DNA of 64,000 nucleotides from Amycolatopsis sp. WQ 127309. Its GTDB lineage: Bacteria > Actinomycetota > Actinomycetes > Mycobacteriales > Pseudonocardiaceae. Shown here in pieces: positions 1-9,595 of the stretch (the first letter of the stretch is position 1; each line of letters starts with the position of its first letter). The notes under the pieces were generated by a model that saw only the letters and a program-made list of their open reading frames with translations, was not told where the DNA came from and searched no databases. Location: positions 5,221,001 to 5,285,000 of the forward strand of contig NZ_CP095481.1 in the NCBI RefSeq assembly GCF_023023025.1. Direction: 5' to 3'. A program made the position numbers and the translations under genes.

Positions 1-2
1 TC

Positions 3-374
3 AGCACGACCATCGAGCACGCGGATGTGATCGTCGTCGGGCTGCGCCGTGGCCGGAGCAGGCCGCTGTGGTTCGGGCCGGTCACCGCGCCCCCGGCGGA
101 TGCAGTGGGGCAGTGCCGGGAGTGTGGTGTGCCGCCGGGCGTCTGGGCGCACCGGTGCTCGCCGCGTTGCGAGCACCGGCCGCACGTCATGCCGAGGCGG
201 CTGGTGCTGCCTCTTGCTCCGCCGGTGCCGTCCGCTCTGCAGGTGCCGATCGGTCCGCCGGTACCGCCTCCAGCTCCGCCGGTGCCGTTCGCTTTGTCGG
301 CGGCCGGCGGTCGGAGCGGTGTTTGCGGACTGCCAGCAGCAGCACCGCCAGCAGGCCCATCGCCACGCACGTGA
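3..374 (+). other. Open reading stretch entering from the window edge, possibly the 3' end of a universal-stress-type protein
   Basis: The frame is open from the first bases and reads EHADVIVVGLRRGR near its start, which resembles the C-terminal strand of universal stress proteins (ADxIVxGxRRRS). The rest, including a CxxC pair at about codons 40-43, does not continue that family, and the frame runs on into the antisense of the MFS gene. Either a real gene ends around position 180 after a frameshift, or the similarity is chance. Nothing else is visible in 1-186. Confidence 0.2.
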
Positions 375-1524
375 CCGCCGCCGAGAGCACCAGGAACTCG
401 TCGAGGCGGCCGGCCGACAGGTACGCGCCCAGCGCTACCGCCACCAGCGCGCACACCGCTCGGTCCACAATGGACTCCATCGACAGGAGTGTCGCGCGGT
501 AGCGGGAGTCCGGGATGGAGTCGTTCAGCAGCTGCTTCTGGATCGGGAACGAAATGCCCGTCGCCACCGCGAAGACGCAGAGCAGGAGCACCGTCGGGAC
601 AGTCCCGGCCGGGACGATGAAGCCCAGGCACAGGGCCATCACGATCGTCAGGGTGAACACCGAGGCGACCGGGCCGATGGCGCGTCGCAACCGGTGGGGG
701 CGGGCCGCGCCCAGGGCCTCGAAGACCGTCATGGCGGCCAGTACCGCGCCGTACCAGTTCACCGAGAGCGTCTTCGACTCCAGGATCGGCTGGAACAGGT
801 TCACCTGGCAGATCCGTACCAGCGTGAACATCGCGATGCCCTGCACCATCAGCAAGAACAACCACCGCGACGACCGCAGCGCCGACAGTGCGCCGCCGAC
901 GCCCGCTAGGAGGGACGCCGTCTTGCCGGCCGCGCGGCGGCCGCCCGGGATCGGGGGCAGCTTCAAGGCGAACGCCAGGGCGATGGCCGCGTTGAGCGCC
1001 GTCAGCCAGTACGGGGAAGGGAGGTTCCACGCCATCAGCAGGCCGATCACCGGCCAGTACACGATCTTGCCGATCAGGCTGTACGCGCGGCCGACGCCCT
1101 CCACACGGAGGTAGTGCTCACCTTCGCCCTGAGCGTGCAGGTACTCGTAGAGGTACGCGCTCTGCGCGCCCGACACCAGGGATCTGGCCAGGGCGATCAG
1201 GATGAAGTGGATCAGGAACCCGGTGTAGGAACCGAAGAACACCGGCACCAGGTTCGCGGCCACGAGCACGGCGGCGCCGGCCTTCAGCGACGTCCGGTAG
1301 TCGAACCGGTCGGCGATCATCCCGGTCGGGATCTCCAGCAGGCAGAACACGATGTAGTAGATGCTCTGGATGCCGAAGATCTGGCCGTCGTCAAGGCCGA
1401 CGAGCTTCTGGTACTGGTAGAAGATCGGCACCCACAACAACAGGCCGAAGAAGAACTGGAACCCGTAGGTCAACCGGACGGCGCGCTGCACGGCCGGCTT
1501 CGCGGGCAGGCGGAAGCCCAGCAT
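187..1524 (-). CDS. MFS-family membrane transporter
   Basis: A 445-aa polytopic membrane protein with about twelve hydrophobic segments, typical of the major facilitator superfamily. A motif-A-like loop is visible after the second segment (GMIADRFDYRTSLK), matching the usual GxxxDRxxxR pattern. The C-terminus is a charged Ala/Pro tail with repeated APAE units and no membrane segment. The ATG at 1524 follows a GGAG at a good distance; an upstream in-frame extension would overlap the neighbour and is less likely. It lies 20 bp behind the PEP-utilising-type gene on the same strand, so the two are probably co-transcribed. Substrate unknown; both drug efflux and export of a product of the upstream enzyme are possible. 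Confidence 0.85.
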   Translation of the reverse strand: MLGFRLPAKPAVQRAVRLTYGFQFFFGLLLWVPIFYQYQKLVGLDDGQIFGIQSIYYIVFCLLEIPTGMIADRFDYRTSLKAGAAVLVAANLVPVFFGSYTGFLIHFILIALARSLVSGAQSAYLYEYLHAQGEGEHYLRVEGVGRAYSLIGKIVYWPVIGLLMAWNLPSPYWLTALNAAIALAFALKLPPIPGGRRAAGKTASLLAGVGGALSALRSSRWLFLLMVQGIAMFTLVRICQVNLFQPILESKTLSVNWYGAVLAAMTVFEALGAARPHRLRRAIGPVASVFTLTIVMALCLGFIVPAGTVPTVLLLCVFAVATGISFPIQKQLLNDSIPDSRYRATLLSMESIVDRAVCALVAVALGAYLSAGRLDEFLVLSAAVTCVAMGLLAVLLLAVRKHRSDRRPPTKRTAPAELEAVPADRSAPAERTAPAEQEAAPAASA

Positions 1525-1544
1525 GATGTGTGTCTCCGGGAAAG

Positions 1545-3551
1545 TCAGGCCGAGTAGGGGCGCAGCTGGACGATGTGGACGTGGTCGCGGTCCGCGAGCC
1601 ACTCGACGTCCACCGGCGAGTCAAAGGTGTAGTCGGGCGAGAAGTGCGCCTGCAGCAGGCGTCCGGCCACCGCGAGCCGCTGCAGCTGTTCGTGGGCGCG
1701 CTCGTCGAGGTCCGCTGCCGCGTCGCCCAGGGATACCGTGCGGCCGCCGCCCTCGACCGTCGAGTACAGGTACTGCATGGGCAGCGTCGAGCCGTCGACG
1801 ACGTCGGTGACCTTCGGCGAAACGTTGACGTACACCGTGCGGAAGTCCGCGCGGTTCATCGGGTTCGTCGTCACCAGCACGCCGCCGAAGTCGGCCGCGA
1901 CCTGCTCCTGGATCACCACGCCCATGTAGCACTCGTCGAGGGAGATCCCGGCCTGGTGGCGCAGCCGGACGCTGCGCACCGACACCAGCGACGCCCAGAC
2001 TTCCTTGACGCTGGCGAAGATCCGCTCGGCGGTGGTGACGTGGTTGATCGACTCGTAGATCCCGGCGGCCGAGAACCCGGCGAGGTCTTCGGCGTTCGAC
2101 GAGCTGCGCACGACGAACGCGCGCACCCCGGCCAGCTGCGACACCAGCGCGGAGTCGATCTCCCCGGCCAGCGCGCCCGGCATCCGCGCCGACCGGATCA
2201 GGCTCTGCAGCTCGACGCACAACGGCTCGATCTCCCGCGCGTCCAGCTCCAGCGCCATCTTCAGCTTGCCGATCGCCTGCTGGATCCGCGGCGACGACTC
2301 GAGGAACCGCCGCTGCAGCGAGAACGGCAGGGCGATCCCGCGCGGCACCCGGATGCGCTCGTCCAGCAGCCGGCGGGCCGCATCGGAAAGGTCGGCCACC
2401 GAAGCTCCGGCGGGGATGCCCAGCAGCTGGGCCAGGTGCGGCAGCAGGTTCTCCCGCGGCGGCCGCGGAACCTGGTAGAAACCCAGCAGCCGCTGCGAGC
2501 CGCAGGCCAGGACGTGGTGCAGCTCGCCGAGGTTCGCCGCCTTGGTGCCGTAGCGGTAACGGTCGGCCGCGCGCAGCCGCGCGAGGTTCACGATCGGGCT
2601 GTGGTCGGACTCGGGCTCCTCGAGCGTGACACGCTGGGCGTACCAGGACGGCGGCGCCGCGTCGGCCGGCTCGTCGACCTCCCGCAGCGTGAGCGACGAC
2701 GCCTGGGCGTCCACGGTGTACTCGACCCACTTGCCGTCGAGCCCGCGGCGCTCGATCTCGGCCAGCGCGCCGAGCTGGACGGCGTTCGGGATCTGCCAGC
2801 CGGTGGCCAGCACGTTGGTGTGCGACAACGGCGTCGTGTGCCGGGCGTTGACGATGCCGGACAGCCGCGGGATGTCGTCGGGCACCCGGTCCATCACGAT
2901 GATGTCCGACCAGGCCAGCCCGCCTGTGGCAGTGGCGGCCCGGTACTCGGCCTCGGTGCGGAACGCGCGCAGCCGCCCGGTCGTCGTGCCGGGGTTCAGC
3001 GCCACGAACGGCGCCGTCGAGAACAGCTCGTGGGCGAAGACGCGGGGGAGCTCGGCCGCCGGGATCTCCCGGACGAGCCGTTCCTGCAGCTGGTTCGCCG
3101 GCTTGAACAGCAGCGGCAGCGCCGGGTCGACGTACTCCGCCACGAAGGCGTGGAACTCGCGGATCAGCGCGGCCGGCATGGTGTCGACCTCGACCGTCTC
3201 CAGCGAGAGGATCTTCTTCTCCTGCCGCGTGTGCAGGGCGAGGATGCCGAGCAGGAACCGGCGGTCCGGGGCGTGGTAGAAGCGTTCGTTGTAGCCGTCG
3301 ATCTCGGCGCGCACCCGGGCTTCGGGGACGCCGAGGATCTCCTCGCCGATGTAGATCGCGTGAAAGGAATGACGCGCGTCGTTCAGGAAGTGGATCGTCC
3401 GCAGTTCACGATCGACCACGACCTTGACGAAGGAATAGCCGCCGAGGGTGCCGCACAACTGGTGGAGCGCGGACAGGGAAAGCCGTTCGCCGACGAGTGC
3501 GGCGACGTTCTCGGGGGACGTGCTGGGGGCGACCACGCTGGTCAGGGACAC
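1545..3551 (-). CDS. PEP/pyruvate-binding-domain protein with permuted domain order
   Basis: A 668-aa protein. Residues about 240-249 carry TPLSHTNVLA, the phosphohistidine loop of the PEP-utiliser mobile domain (TxxxSHxA in the family). The C-terminal half (about 335-668) is a pyruvate-phosphate-dikinase/PEP-synthase ATP-grasp domain with YGTKAANLGEL near its start, VRSSSNAEDLAGFSAAG at about 481 and a final VDVEWLADRDHVHIVQLRP. In PEP synthase and rifampin phosphotransferase the ATP-grasp part comes first, so the order here is permuted, and there is no PEP-binding barrel. The GTG at 3551 is preceded by GAGGAGAACC. A phosphotransferase acting on a small molecule is likely; the substrate cannot be read from the sequence. 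It is followed by an MFS gene. Confidence 0.75.
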   Translation of the reverse strand: MSLTSVVAPSTSPENVAALVGERLSLSALHQLCGTLGGYSFVKVVVDRELRTIHFLNDARHSFHAIYIGEEILGVPEARVRAEIDGYNERFYHAPDRRFLLGILALHTRQEKKILSLETVEVDTMPAALIREFHAFVAEYVDPALPLLFKPANQLQERLVREIPAAELPRVFAHELFSTAPFVALNPGTTTGRLRAFRTEAEYRAATATGGLAWSDIIVMDRVPDDIPRLSGIVNARHTTPLSHTNVLATGWQIPNAVQLGALAEIERRGLDGKWVEYTVDAQASSLTLREVDEPADAAPPSWYAQRVTLEEPESDHSPIVNLARLRAADRYRYGTKAANLGELHHVLACGSQRLLGFYQVPRPPRENLLPHLAQLLGIPAGASVADLSDAARRLLDERIRVPRGIALPFSLQRRFLESSPRIQQAIGKLKMALELDAREIEPLCVELQSLIRSARMPGALAGEIDSALVSQLAGVRAFVVRSSSNAEDLAGFSAAGIYESINHVTTAERIFASVKEVWASLVSVRSVRLRHQAGISLDECYMGVVIQEQVAADFGGVLVTTNPMNRADFRTVYVNVSPKVTDVVDGSTLPMQYLYSTVEGGGRTVSLGDAAADLDERAHEQLQRLAVAGRLLQAHFSPDYTFDSPVDVEWLADRDHVHIVQLRPYSA

Positions 3552-3673
3552 CGGTTCTCCTCGCTGGAAATTGCGAGGGGGGACGTTAACAGGTGGTGAA
3601 TCACCGACCGAGGCGCGAATGGCCCGCTGACTGGAACGAATGGCGGAACCCATGACGGCCGCCACACTCTCTC

Positions 3674-3707
3674 GGAGCACCGTTCCAGCGCACTGGAACG
3701 GTGCTCC
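3674..3707. terminator. Perfect 15-bp inverted repeat between eda and the PEP-type gene
   Basis: GGAGCACCGTTCCAG at 3674-3688 pairs perfectly with 3693-3707 around a CGCA loop. It lies 58 nt downstream of the eda stop on the minus strand, so it can end the edd-eda transcript, although no T-run follows. The half-site CTGGAACG recurs near 3630, closer to the start of the PEP-type gene, so it could instead be an operator. Confidence 0.5.
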
Positions 3708-3764
3708 CGGAATCCGGACGCCGGTTCCGCCGTTCGGGGAGGGATTTCCTGCAGGTGATCTGCG

Positions 3765-4370
3765 CTACAGCTGCGCGGCTTCCGCGGCCAGCTTCTCGAT
3801 CGTGGCGACATCGAGCGAGGACGTCAGCCACGAACCGCCGATGCAGCCGACGTTCGGCAGCGCGAGGTACGTCGGCGCCGAGGCCACCGTGATCCCGCCC
3901 GTCGGGCAGAACTTCAGGCCCGGCAACGGCCCCGCGATCGACTTCAGGTACGCGACCCCGCCGGACGCTTCGGCCGGGAAGAACTTCAACGCCGTGAGCC
4001 CGCGCTCGGCCAGCTTCATCGCCTCCGACACCGTGCTCGCGCCGGGCAGGAACGGCAGCCCGGACTCGAAGCACGCGTCGACGACGGCGTCCGTGCAGCC
4101 CGGCGTCACGAGGAACTTCGCCCCCGCGTCGGCCGCCTGCTTCGCCTGGTCCGGCGAGGTGACCGTGCCGGCGCCGATCACGATGTCCGGGACCTCGGTC
4201 GCGACGCGCTCGATCGCGGCCAGCGCCGCCGGGGTGCGCAAGGTCAGCTCGATGACCCCGATCCCGCCGGCGAGCAGGGCCCGGGCCGTGGGCACCGCGT
4301 CGTCGGCGTCGTCGATCACCACTACGGGCATCACGGGGGACAGCGCGAGCAGGTCCGAACCGGTGGTCAC
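3765..4370 (-). CDS. eda: 2-keto-3-deoxy-6-phosphogluconate (KDPG) aldolase
   Basis: A 201-aa class I aldolase that splits KDPG into pyruvate and glyceraldehyde 3-phosphate, the second specific step of the cytoplasmic Entner-Doudoroff pathway. The family motifs are present: [10 protein letters not shown] with the catalytic Glu, [13 protein letters not shown], and [11 protein letters not shown] with the Schiff-base Lys, followed by the phosphate-binding CPTGGI. Its length is normal for Eda. The GTG start overlaps the edd stop by 4 bp (GTGA), so the two are translationally coupled in the order edd-eda. Identification is firm. Confidence 0.95.
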   Translation of the reverse strand: MTTGSDLLALSPVMPVVVIDDADDAVPTARALLAGGIGVIELTLRTPAALAAIERVATEVPDIVIGAGTVTSPDQAKQAADAGAKFLVTPGCTDAVVDACFESGLPFLPGASTVSEAMKLAERGLTALKFFPAEASGGVAYLKSIAGPLPGLKFCPTGGITVASAPTYLALPNVGCIGGSWLTSSLDVATIEKLAAEAAQL

Positions 4371-6262
4371 TGACCAACCTCCTGGGTTTCCAACGAGTGC
4401 GTGGGAATGCCGAAGTGCTCCGGCGTCAAACCCCCGAACACCGAAGCGCCCTGGTCGGCGGGGCCGACCCCGTGGCGCAACGCGGCGAACAGCTCTCGGC
4501 CGGTGCCGGTCCAGGATGCTTCGGACGGCGGCCCGTCCACAAGTTCACGGAGGGCGAGTTCTTCGTCACCGATGAAGACGTCGAGGGTGCCCGCGGCGGC
4601 GTCGAGCCGGACGACGTCACCGTCGGCGACGCGGGCGATCGGGCCGCCCGCCGCGGCTTCCGGTGTCACCTGGATCGCGGCCGGGATCTTGCCGGACGCG
4701 CCCGACATGCGGCCGTCGGTGAGCAGCGCCACCTGGTGCCCGCGGTCCATCAGCACCCCCAGCGCCGGGGTGAGGCCGTGCAGCTCCGGCATGCCGTTGG
4801 CCCGCGGACCCTGCTGCCGGATCACCACGACGACGTCGCGGTCCAGCTCGCCGGCCTCGAACGCGGCGGTGAACGCCTCCTGCGTGGTGAACACCCGCGC
4901 CGGCGCCTGGACGATCCGGTGCTCGGGCGCCACGGCGGACACCTTGACCACGGCGCGGCCGAGGTTGCCCGCGACCATCCGCAGCCCGCCGTCCGCGGCG
5001 AACGGGCGCCACGCGGGGCGCAGCACCTCCTCGTCGAGGCTGCGGGCCGGCACGTCGCGCCAGACCAGCTCGCCGTCGGACAGGATCGGCTCGGCCCGGT
5101 AGCGGTGCAGCCCGAAGCCGGCCACGGTGTGGACGTCCTCGTGCAGCAGCCCGGCGTCGAGCAGCGTGCCGACGAGGAACTGGATGCCGCCGGCGGCGTG
5201 GAAGTGGTTGATGTCGGCGCTGCCGTTCGGGTAGACCCGCGCCAGCTGCGGCACGACGGCCGAGAGGTCGGAGAAGTCGTCCCAGGTCAGCTGGATGCCG
5301 GCGGCCGCGGCGATGGCGACCAGGTGCATCGTGTGGTTGGTCGACCCGCCCGTGGCCAGCAGCGCGACGACGCCGTTGACGAACGCCTTCTCGTCGAGGA
5401 TCCGCGAGACCGGCGTGTACTCCTCGCCGCGCGAGAGCGTGACGACGCGGCGCCCGGCTTCCTCCGTCAGCGCGCGACGCAGCGCGGACCCGGGCTGGAC
5501 GAAGCTGGCGCCGGGCAGGTGCAGGCCCATCACCTCGACGACCATCTGGTTGGAGTTGGCCGTGCCGTAGAACGTGCAGGTCCCGGCCGAGTGGTACGAC
5601 GCCGCTTCGGCGTCGAGGAGGTCTTCGCGGGTCGCGAGGCCCTCGGCGTACAGCTGCCTGACCCGGGCCTTCTCCTTGTTCGGCAGCCCGGAGTTCATCG
5701 GCCCGGCGGGCACGAGGATCGCCGGCAGGTGGCCGAAGGACAGGGCGCCGATCAGCAGGCCGGGCACGATCTTGTCGCAGACGCCCAGCAGCAGGCTCGC
5801 GTCGAACATGTCGTGCGACAGCGCGATCGCCGTCGACATCGCGATGACCTCGCGGCTGAACAGCGACAGCTCCATGCCCGCGCGGCCCTGCGTGATGCCG
5901 TCGCACATCGCGGGGACGCCGCCGGCGAACTGGGCGACACCACCCGCGCCGCGCACGGCCTTCTTCAGCCAGGCCGGGTACTCCTGCATCGGCTGGTGCG
6001 CCGAGAGCATGTCGTTGTAGGAGGAGACGATCGCGACGCCGGGGGCGCGGGCGGCCCGCAACGCCTCCTTGTCGGCGCCTTCCATGGCGGCGAAGCCGTG
6101 GGCGAGGTTGCTGCACGCGAGGCCGCGGCGGACCGGGCCTTCGGCGTGCGCGGCGGCCGTGCGGCCGAGGTACGCGGTGCGGGTCGCGGCACTGCGCGCG
6201 GCGATGCGCGCGGTGACGCCGGCGACGACGCGGTGGACGGGCGTGGTGGCGGGGTTGCTCAT
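4367..6262 (-). CDS. edd: Phosphogluconate dehydratase
   Basis: A 631-aa IlvD/Edd-family dehydratase that converts 6-phosphogluconate to KDPG. The cysteines expected to hold the Fe-S cluster are seen in [16 protein letters not shown] and [13 protein letters not shown], and the C-terminal part has [19 protein letters not shown], a family signature. The ATG at 6262 has GGAG about 11 nt upstream; a longer frame of 16 extra residues has no support. Coupling to eda makes this a complete Entner-Doudoroff operon, which suggests the organism can use this route for glucose or gluconate. Confidence 0.95.
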   Translation of the reverse strand: MSNPATTPVHRVVAGVTARIAARSAATRTAYLGRTAAAHAEGPVRRGLACSNLAHGFAAMEGADKEALRAARAPGVAIVSSYNDMLSAHQPMQEYPAWLKKAVRGAGGVAQFAGGVPAMCDGITQGRAGMELSLFSREVIAMSTAIALSHDMFDASLLLGVCDKIVPGLLIGALSFGHLPAILVPAGPMNSGLPNKEKARVRQLYAEGLATREDLLDAEAASYHSAGTCTFYGTANSNQMVVEVMGLHLPGASFVQPGSALRRALTEEAGRRVVTLSRGEEYTPVSRILDEKAFVNGVVALLATGGSTNHTMHLVAIAAAAGIQLTWDDFSDLSAVVPQLARVYPNGSADINHFHAAGGIQFLVGTLLDAGLLHEDVHTVAGFGLHRYRAEPILSDGELVWRDVPARSLDEEVLRPAWRPFAADGGLRMVAGNLGRAVVKVSAVAPEHRIVQAPARVFTTQEAFTAAFEAGELDRDVVVVIRQQGPRANGMPELHGLTPALGVLMDRGHQVALLTDGRMSGASGKIPAAIQVTPEAAAGGPIARVADGDVVRLDAAAGTLDVFIGDEELALRELVDGPPSEASWTGTGRELFAALRHGVGPADQGASVFGGLTPEHFGIPTHSLETQEVGQ

Positions 6263-6358
6263 GTCCGGCTCCGGATCACTGGTTCGTGGTGGTCCGCGGG
6301 ACGGCTGCACTGGCGCCTCTGGGTCGTGACGCTGGCCACACTACCTGTCGCGAACGCC

Positions 6359-6374
6359 GAATCAAAATCGATTC
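6359..6374. promoter_or_regulatory. Inverted repeat in the edd-sdh divergent promoter region
   Basis: GAATC-6 nt-GATTC lies about 97 nt upstream of the edd start and 140 nt upstream of the sdh operon, in the only AT-rich patch of the 252-bp intergenic region. Its position between divergent genes suits an operator, but no cognate regulator is encoded beside it. Confidence 0.3.
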
Positions 6375-6514
6375 AGAAGATCAACCCCAGTGACCCCGAT
6401 CACGCCCCTACTTAGCTAATGTGCTACTTGTCACACTGCACGACGAACGGCAGAGTCGGTCCCGGCGACGCGATCGCCAACCGGCCCGGCCGGCCCCACC
6501 ACACGGGAGGCATG

Positions 6515-6802
6515 ATGTCCACCTCCGAGATCGCCGAGCTGCGGCGAACCATCGGTCAGCTCAGGCAGTGCGTCGGCGCACTGCGCTCGCGCTACGGCGA
6601 CGCTTCGGCCGTCCGCCGCCTCGCCAACGACGTGGAGCGCCTCGACATCGACACGGCCGACCTCGACGGCACCCCGCTCGCGGTACCGACGCAGGCGAAG
6701 GCCGCGGAGCGCGTCCAAGTTCCCGACACGCCGTACGACCCGGCGCTGTGGCACGGCGCGGACGACGAAGGCGTCGGCGGCTACAAGCGCGACCAGCGGT
6801 GA
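6515..6802 (+). CDS. Small conserved protein at the head of the sdh operon
   Basis: A 95-aa soluble, acidic protein with a helical N-terminal half (MSTSEIAELRRTIGQLRQCV) and a C-terminal segment ending in GYKRDQR. A short protein of this size precedes the three-gene sdh operon in mycobacteria (Rv0250c in M. tuberculosis), and position and length agree here. No catalytic motif is visible. Two adjacent ATG codons follow GGGAGG; the second is chosen because the first would leave only one base of spacing. It overlaps sdhC by 4 bp (GTGA), so coupled expression is likely. A role in assembly or stability of the complex is inference from context only. Confidence 0.8.
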   Translation: MSTSEIAELRRTIGQLRQCVGALRSRYGDASAVRRLANDVERLDIDTADLDGTPLAVPTQAKAAERVQVPDTPYDPALWHGADDEGVGGYKRDQR

Positions 6803-7623
6803 GCGCTCCGGCTGACAACGGCGTCGGCACCGGCGTCCGGTCCCCGAAACGGGCCAGGATCGCCGAACGCACCCTGCGTACCGACCGATGGTGGCTCCAG
6901 CCCCTGCTCACCGTGCTCGGGCTGGGCGCCTTCATCGTCTACGCGACGGTCCGGTCGTTCGTGCGCACCGCCTACTGGGTGCCCGACTACCACTACCTGA
7001 CGCCGTTCTACTCACCCTGCCTGTCCACGTCCTGCGTCGAGGGCTCGAGCCACTTCGGCCACTGGTTCGGCGACCTGCCCGGGTTCATCCCGCTCGGCTT
7101 CGTCGTGCTGCCGTTCCTGCTCGGGTTCCGCCTGACCTGCTACTACTACCGCAAGGCCTACTACCGGGCGGTGTGGTTCTCCCCGCCGGCGTGCGCCGTC
7201 GCGGAACCGAAGGCGAAGTACACCGGCGAGACGCGGCTGCCGCTGATCATCCAGAACGTCCACCGCTACTTCTTCTACGTGGCGCTGGTCGTGTCGCTGG
7301 TCAACACCTACGACGCGATCATGGCGTTCCACGGGAAGACCGGCGGCTTCGGCTTCGGGCTGGGCAACGTCGTCCTGCTCGCCAACGTCGTCCTGCTCTG
7401 GGCGTACACGCTGTCCTGCCACTCGTGCCGGCACGTGACCGGTGGCCGGCTGAAGCACTTCTCCAAGCATCCGGTGCGGTACTGGATCTGGACGCAGGTG
7501 ACGAAACTCAACACCCGCCACATGGCGCTGGCCTGGACGACGCTCGGCACGCTGGTGCTGACCGACTTCTACGTCATGCTCGTGGCCAGCGGGGCCATCG
7601 CGGACCTGAGATTCGTGAACTGA
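6799..7623 (+). CDS. sdhC: Succinate dehydrogenase membrane anchor subunit (Sdh1 type)
   Basis: A 274-aa integral membrane protein with about five hydrophobic helices (first near residues 32-52) and several His residues in or near helices (NVHRYFFY, SCHSCRHVTGG) that could bind haem. It is the single large anchor of the mycobacterial Sdh1-type complex, in contrast to the two small SdhC/SdhD anchors of E. coli. It would pass electrons from SdhB to menaquinone in the cytoplasmic membrane. The GTG start overlaps the preceding stop. SdhA follows after 52 bp. Confidence 0.88.
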   Translation: MSAPADNGVGTGVRSPKRARIAERTLRTDRWWLQPLLTVLGLGAFIVYATVRSFVRTAYWVPDYHYLTPFYSPCLSTSCVEGSSHFGHWFGDLPGFIPLGFVVLPFLLGFRLTCYYYRKAYYRAVWFSPPACAVAEPKAKYTGETRLPLIIQNVHRYFFYVALVVSLVNTYDAIMAFHGKTGGFGFGLGNVVLLANVVLLWAYTLSCHSCRHVTGGRLKHFSKHPVRYWIWTQVTKLNTRHMALAWTTLGTLVLTDFYVMLVASGAIADLRFVN

Positions 7624-7675
7624 CACCCGTCCTTCCCGACAAGACCGTCCCCATTTTCCGAGGTGGAATCCCTAC

Positions 7676-9595
7676 ATGACCGAGGTCGAACGGCACAGCT
7701 ACGACGTGGTGGTGATCGGTGCCGGTGGTGCCGGTCTGCGCGCGGTGATCGAAGCGCGCGAACGCGGTTACCGCGTCGCGGTCGTGTGCAAGTCCCTGTT
7801 CGGCAAGGCGCACACGGTGATGGCCGAAGGTGGCTGCGCCGCGTCGATGGGCAACGCGAACTCGAACGACAACTGGCAGGTCCACTTCCGCGACACCATG
7901 CGCGGCGGGAAGTTCCTCAACAACTGGCGGATGGCCGAGCTGCACGCCCAGGAGGCGCCGGACCGCGTCTGGGAGCTCGAGACCTACGGCGCCCTGTTCG
8001 ACCGCACCGCGGACGGCCGGATCAGCCAGCGCAACTTCGGCGGGCACACGTACCCGCGGCTGGCGCACGTCGGTGACCGGACCGGGCTCGAGCTGATCCG
8101 CACGATGCAGCAGAAGATCGTTTCGCTGCAGCAGGAGGACTTCGCCGAGACCGGGGACTACGAGGCGAAGATCAAGGTCTTCGCCGAGTGCACGGTCACC
8201 GAGCTGCTCACCAGCGACGGCGCCATCGCCGGCGCGTTCGGCTACTGGCGCGAGAGCGGCCGGTTCATCCTCTTCGACGCGCCGGCGGTCGTGCTCGCGA
8301 CCGGCGGCATCGGCAAGTCGTTCAAGGTCACGTCGAACTCGTGGGAGTACACCGGCGACGGCCACGCGCTGGCGCTGCGGGCGGGCGCGAAGCTGATCAA
8401 CATGGAGTTCGTCCAGTTCCACCCGACCGGGATGGTCTGGCCGCCGAGCGTCAAGGGCATCCTCGTCACCGAGGGCGTGCGCGGTGACGGCGGCGTGCTC
8501 AAGAACTCCGAGGGCAAGCGGTTCATGTTCGAGTACGTGCCCGAGGTGTTCAAGGGCCAGTACGCGGAAAGCGAGGAGGAAGCCGACCGCTGGTACGCCG
8601 ACGCGGACAACAACCGGCGCACGCCGGACCTGCTGCCGCGCGACGAGGTGGCCCGGGCGATCAACTCCGAGGTCAAGGAGGGACGCGGCTCCCCGCACGG
8701 CGGTGTGTTCCTCGACATCGCCAGCCGGCTGCCGACCGAGGAGATCAAGAAGCGGCTGCCGTCGATGTACCACCAGTTCAAGGAGCTGGCGGACGTCGAC
8801 ATCACGGCGGAGGCGATGGAGGTCGGCCCGACCTGCCACTACGTGATGGGCGGCATCGAGGTCGACCCGGACACGGCCGCGTCGAGTGTGCCCGGCCTGT
8901 TCGCCGCGGGTGAGTGCTCAGGTGGCATGCACGGCTCCAACCGGCTCGGTGGCAACTCGCTGTCGGACCTGCTGGTGTTCGGCCGCCGCGCCGGGCTCGG
9001 CGCCGCCGAGTACGTGCTGGGGCTGACCGACCGGCCCGCGGTCGCGCAGTCCGATGTGGACGCCGCGGCGAAGATGGCGCTCGCGCCGTTCGACCCGCCG
9101 GCGGGCGCGTCGGCCGAGAACCCGTACACCCTGCACACCGAGCTGCAGCAGTCGATGAACGACCTGGTCGGCATCATCCGCAAGGCCGGCGAGATCGAGC
9201 AGGCGCTGGTGAAGCTGGCCGAGCTGCGGCACCGGATCCTGAACGTCACCGTGGAGGGGCACCGGCAGTTCAACCCCGGCTGGCACCTCGCGATCGACCT
9301 GCGCAACATGCTGATGGTCAGCGAGTGCGTCGCGAAGGCGGCCCTGACCCGGACGGAGAGCCGCGGTGGCCACACTCGCGACGACCACCCGGGCATGGAT
9401 CCCGAGTGGCGGCACAAGCTTCTCGTGTGCGCGTCGTCGCCGGGGGAGAACCCGGTGGTGCCGGACGTCGGCGTCACGGTCAAGGAGCAGGTGCCGCTGC
9501 GCCAGGACCTGCTGGAGCTGTTCGAGTTCGGCGAGCTCGGGAAGTACTACACCGACGGAGAACTCGAAACGCACCCCGGTGGGAGCAAAGCATGA
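7676..9595 (+). CDS. sdhA: Succinate dehydrogenase / fumarate reductase flavoprotein subunit
   Basis: A 639-aa FAD-binding catalytic subunit. It opens with the Rossmann motif VVIGAGGAGLRAVIEA, followed by KAHTVMAEGGCAA, whose His is the expected site of covalent FAD attachment. QFHPTGM and the later His/Arg-rich capping region are also conserved. It oxidises succinate to fumarate on the cytoplasmic face of the membrane. GAGGTGG precedes the ATG. It overlaps sdhB by 4 bp (ATGA), giving the order small protein-C-A-B. Confidence 0.95.
   Translation: MTEVERHSYDVVVIGAGGAGLRAVIEARERGYRVAVVCKSLFGKAHTVMAEGGCAASMGNANSNDNWQVHFRDTMRGGKFLNNWRMAELHAQEAPDRVWELETYGALFDRTADGRISQRNFGGHTYPRLAHVGDRTGLELIRTMQQKIVSLQQEDFAETGDYEAKIKVFAECTVTELLTSDGAIAGAFGYWRESGRFILFDAPAVVLATGGIGKSFKVTSNSWEYTGDGHALALRAGAKLINMEFVQFHPTGMVWPPSVKGILVTEGVRGDGGVLKNSEGKRFMFEYVPEVFKGQYAESEEEADRWYADADNNRRTPDLLPRDEVARAINSEVKEGRGSPHGGVFLDIASRLPTEEIKKRLPSMYHQFKELADVDITAEAMEVGPTCHYVMGGIEVDPDTAASSVPGLFAAGECSGGMHGSNRLGGNSLSDLLVFGRRAGLGAAEYVLGLTDRPAVAQSDVDAAAKMALAPFDPPAGASAENPYTLHTELQQSMNDLVGIIRKAGEIEQALVKLAELRHRILNVTVEGHRQFNPGWHLAIDLRNMLMVSECVAKAALTRTESRGGHTRDDHPGMDPEWRHKLLVCASSPGENPVVPDVGVTVKEQVPLRQDLLELFEFGELGKYYTDGELETHPGGSKA

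Noticed and set aside
1530..3599. Long open frame antisense to the PEP-type gene
   Set aside because: It is rich in Arg, Ala and Gly with no domain, and mirrors the coding strand of a clear gene. The high GC content produces many such antisense frames in this window, including 26194-31008 and 20696-23965.
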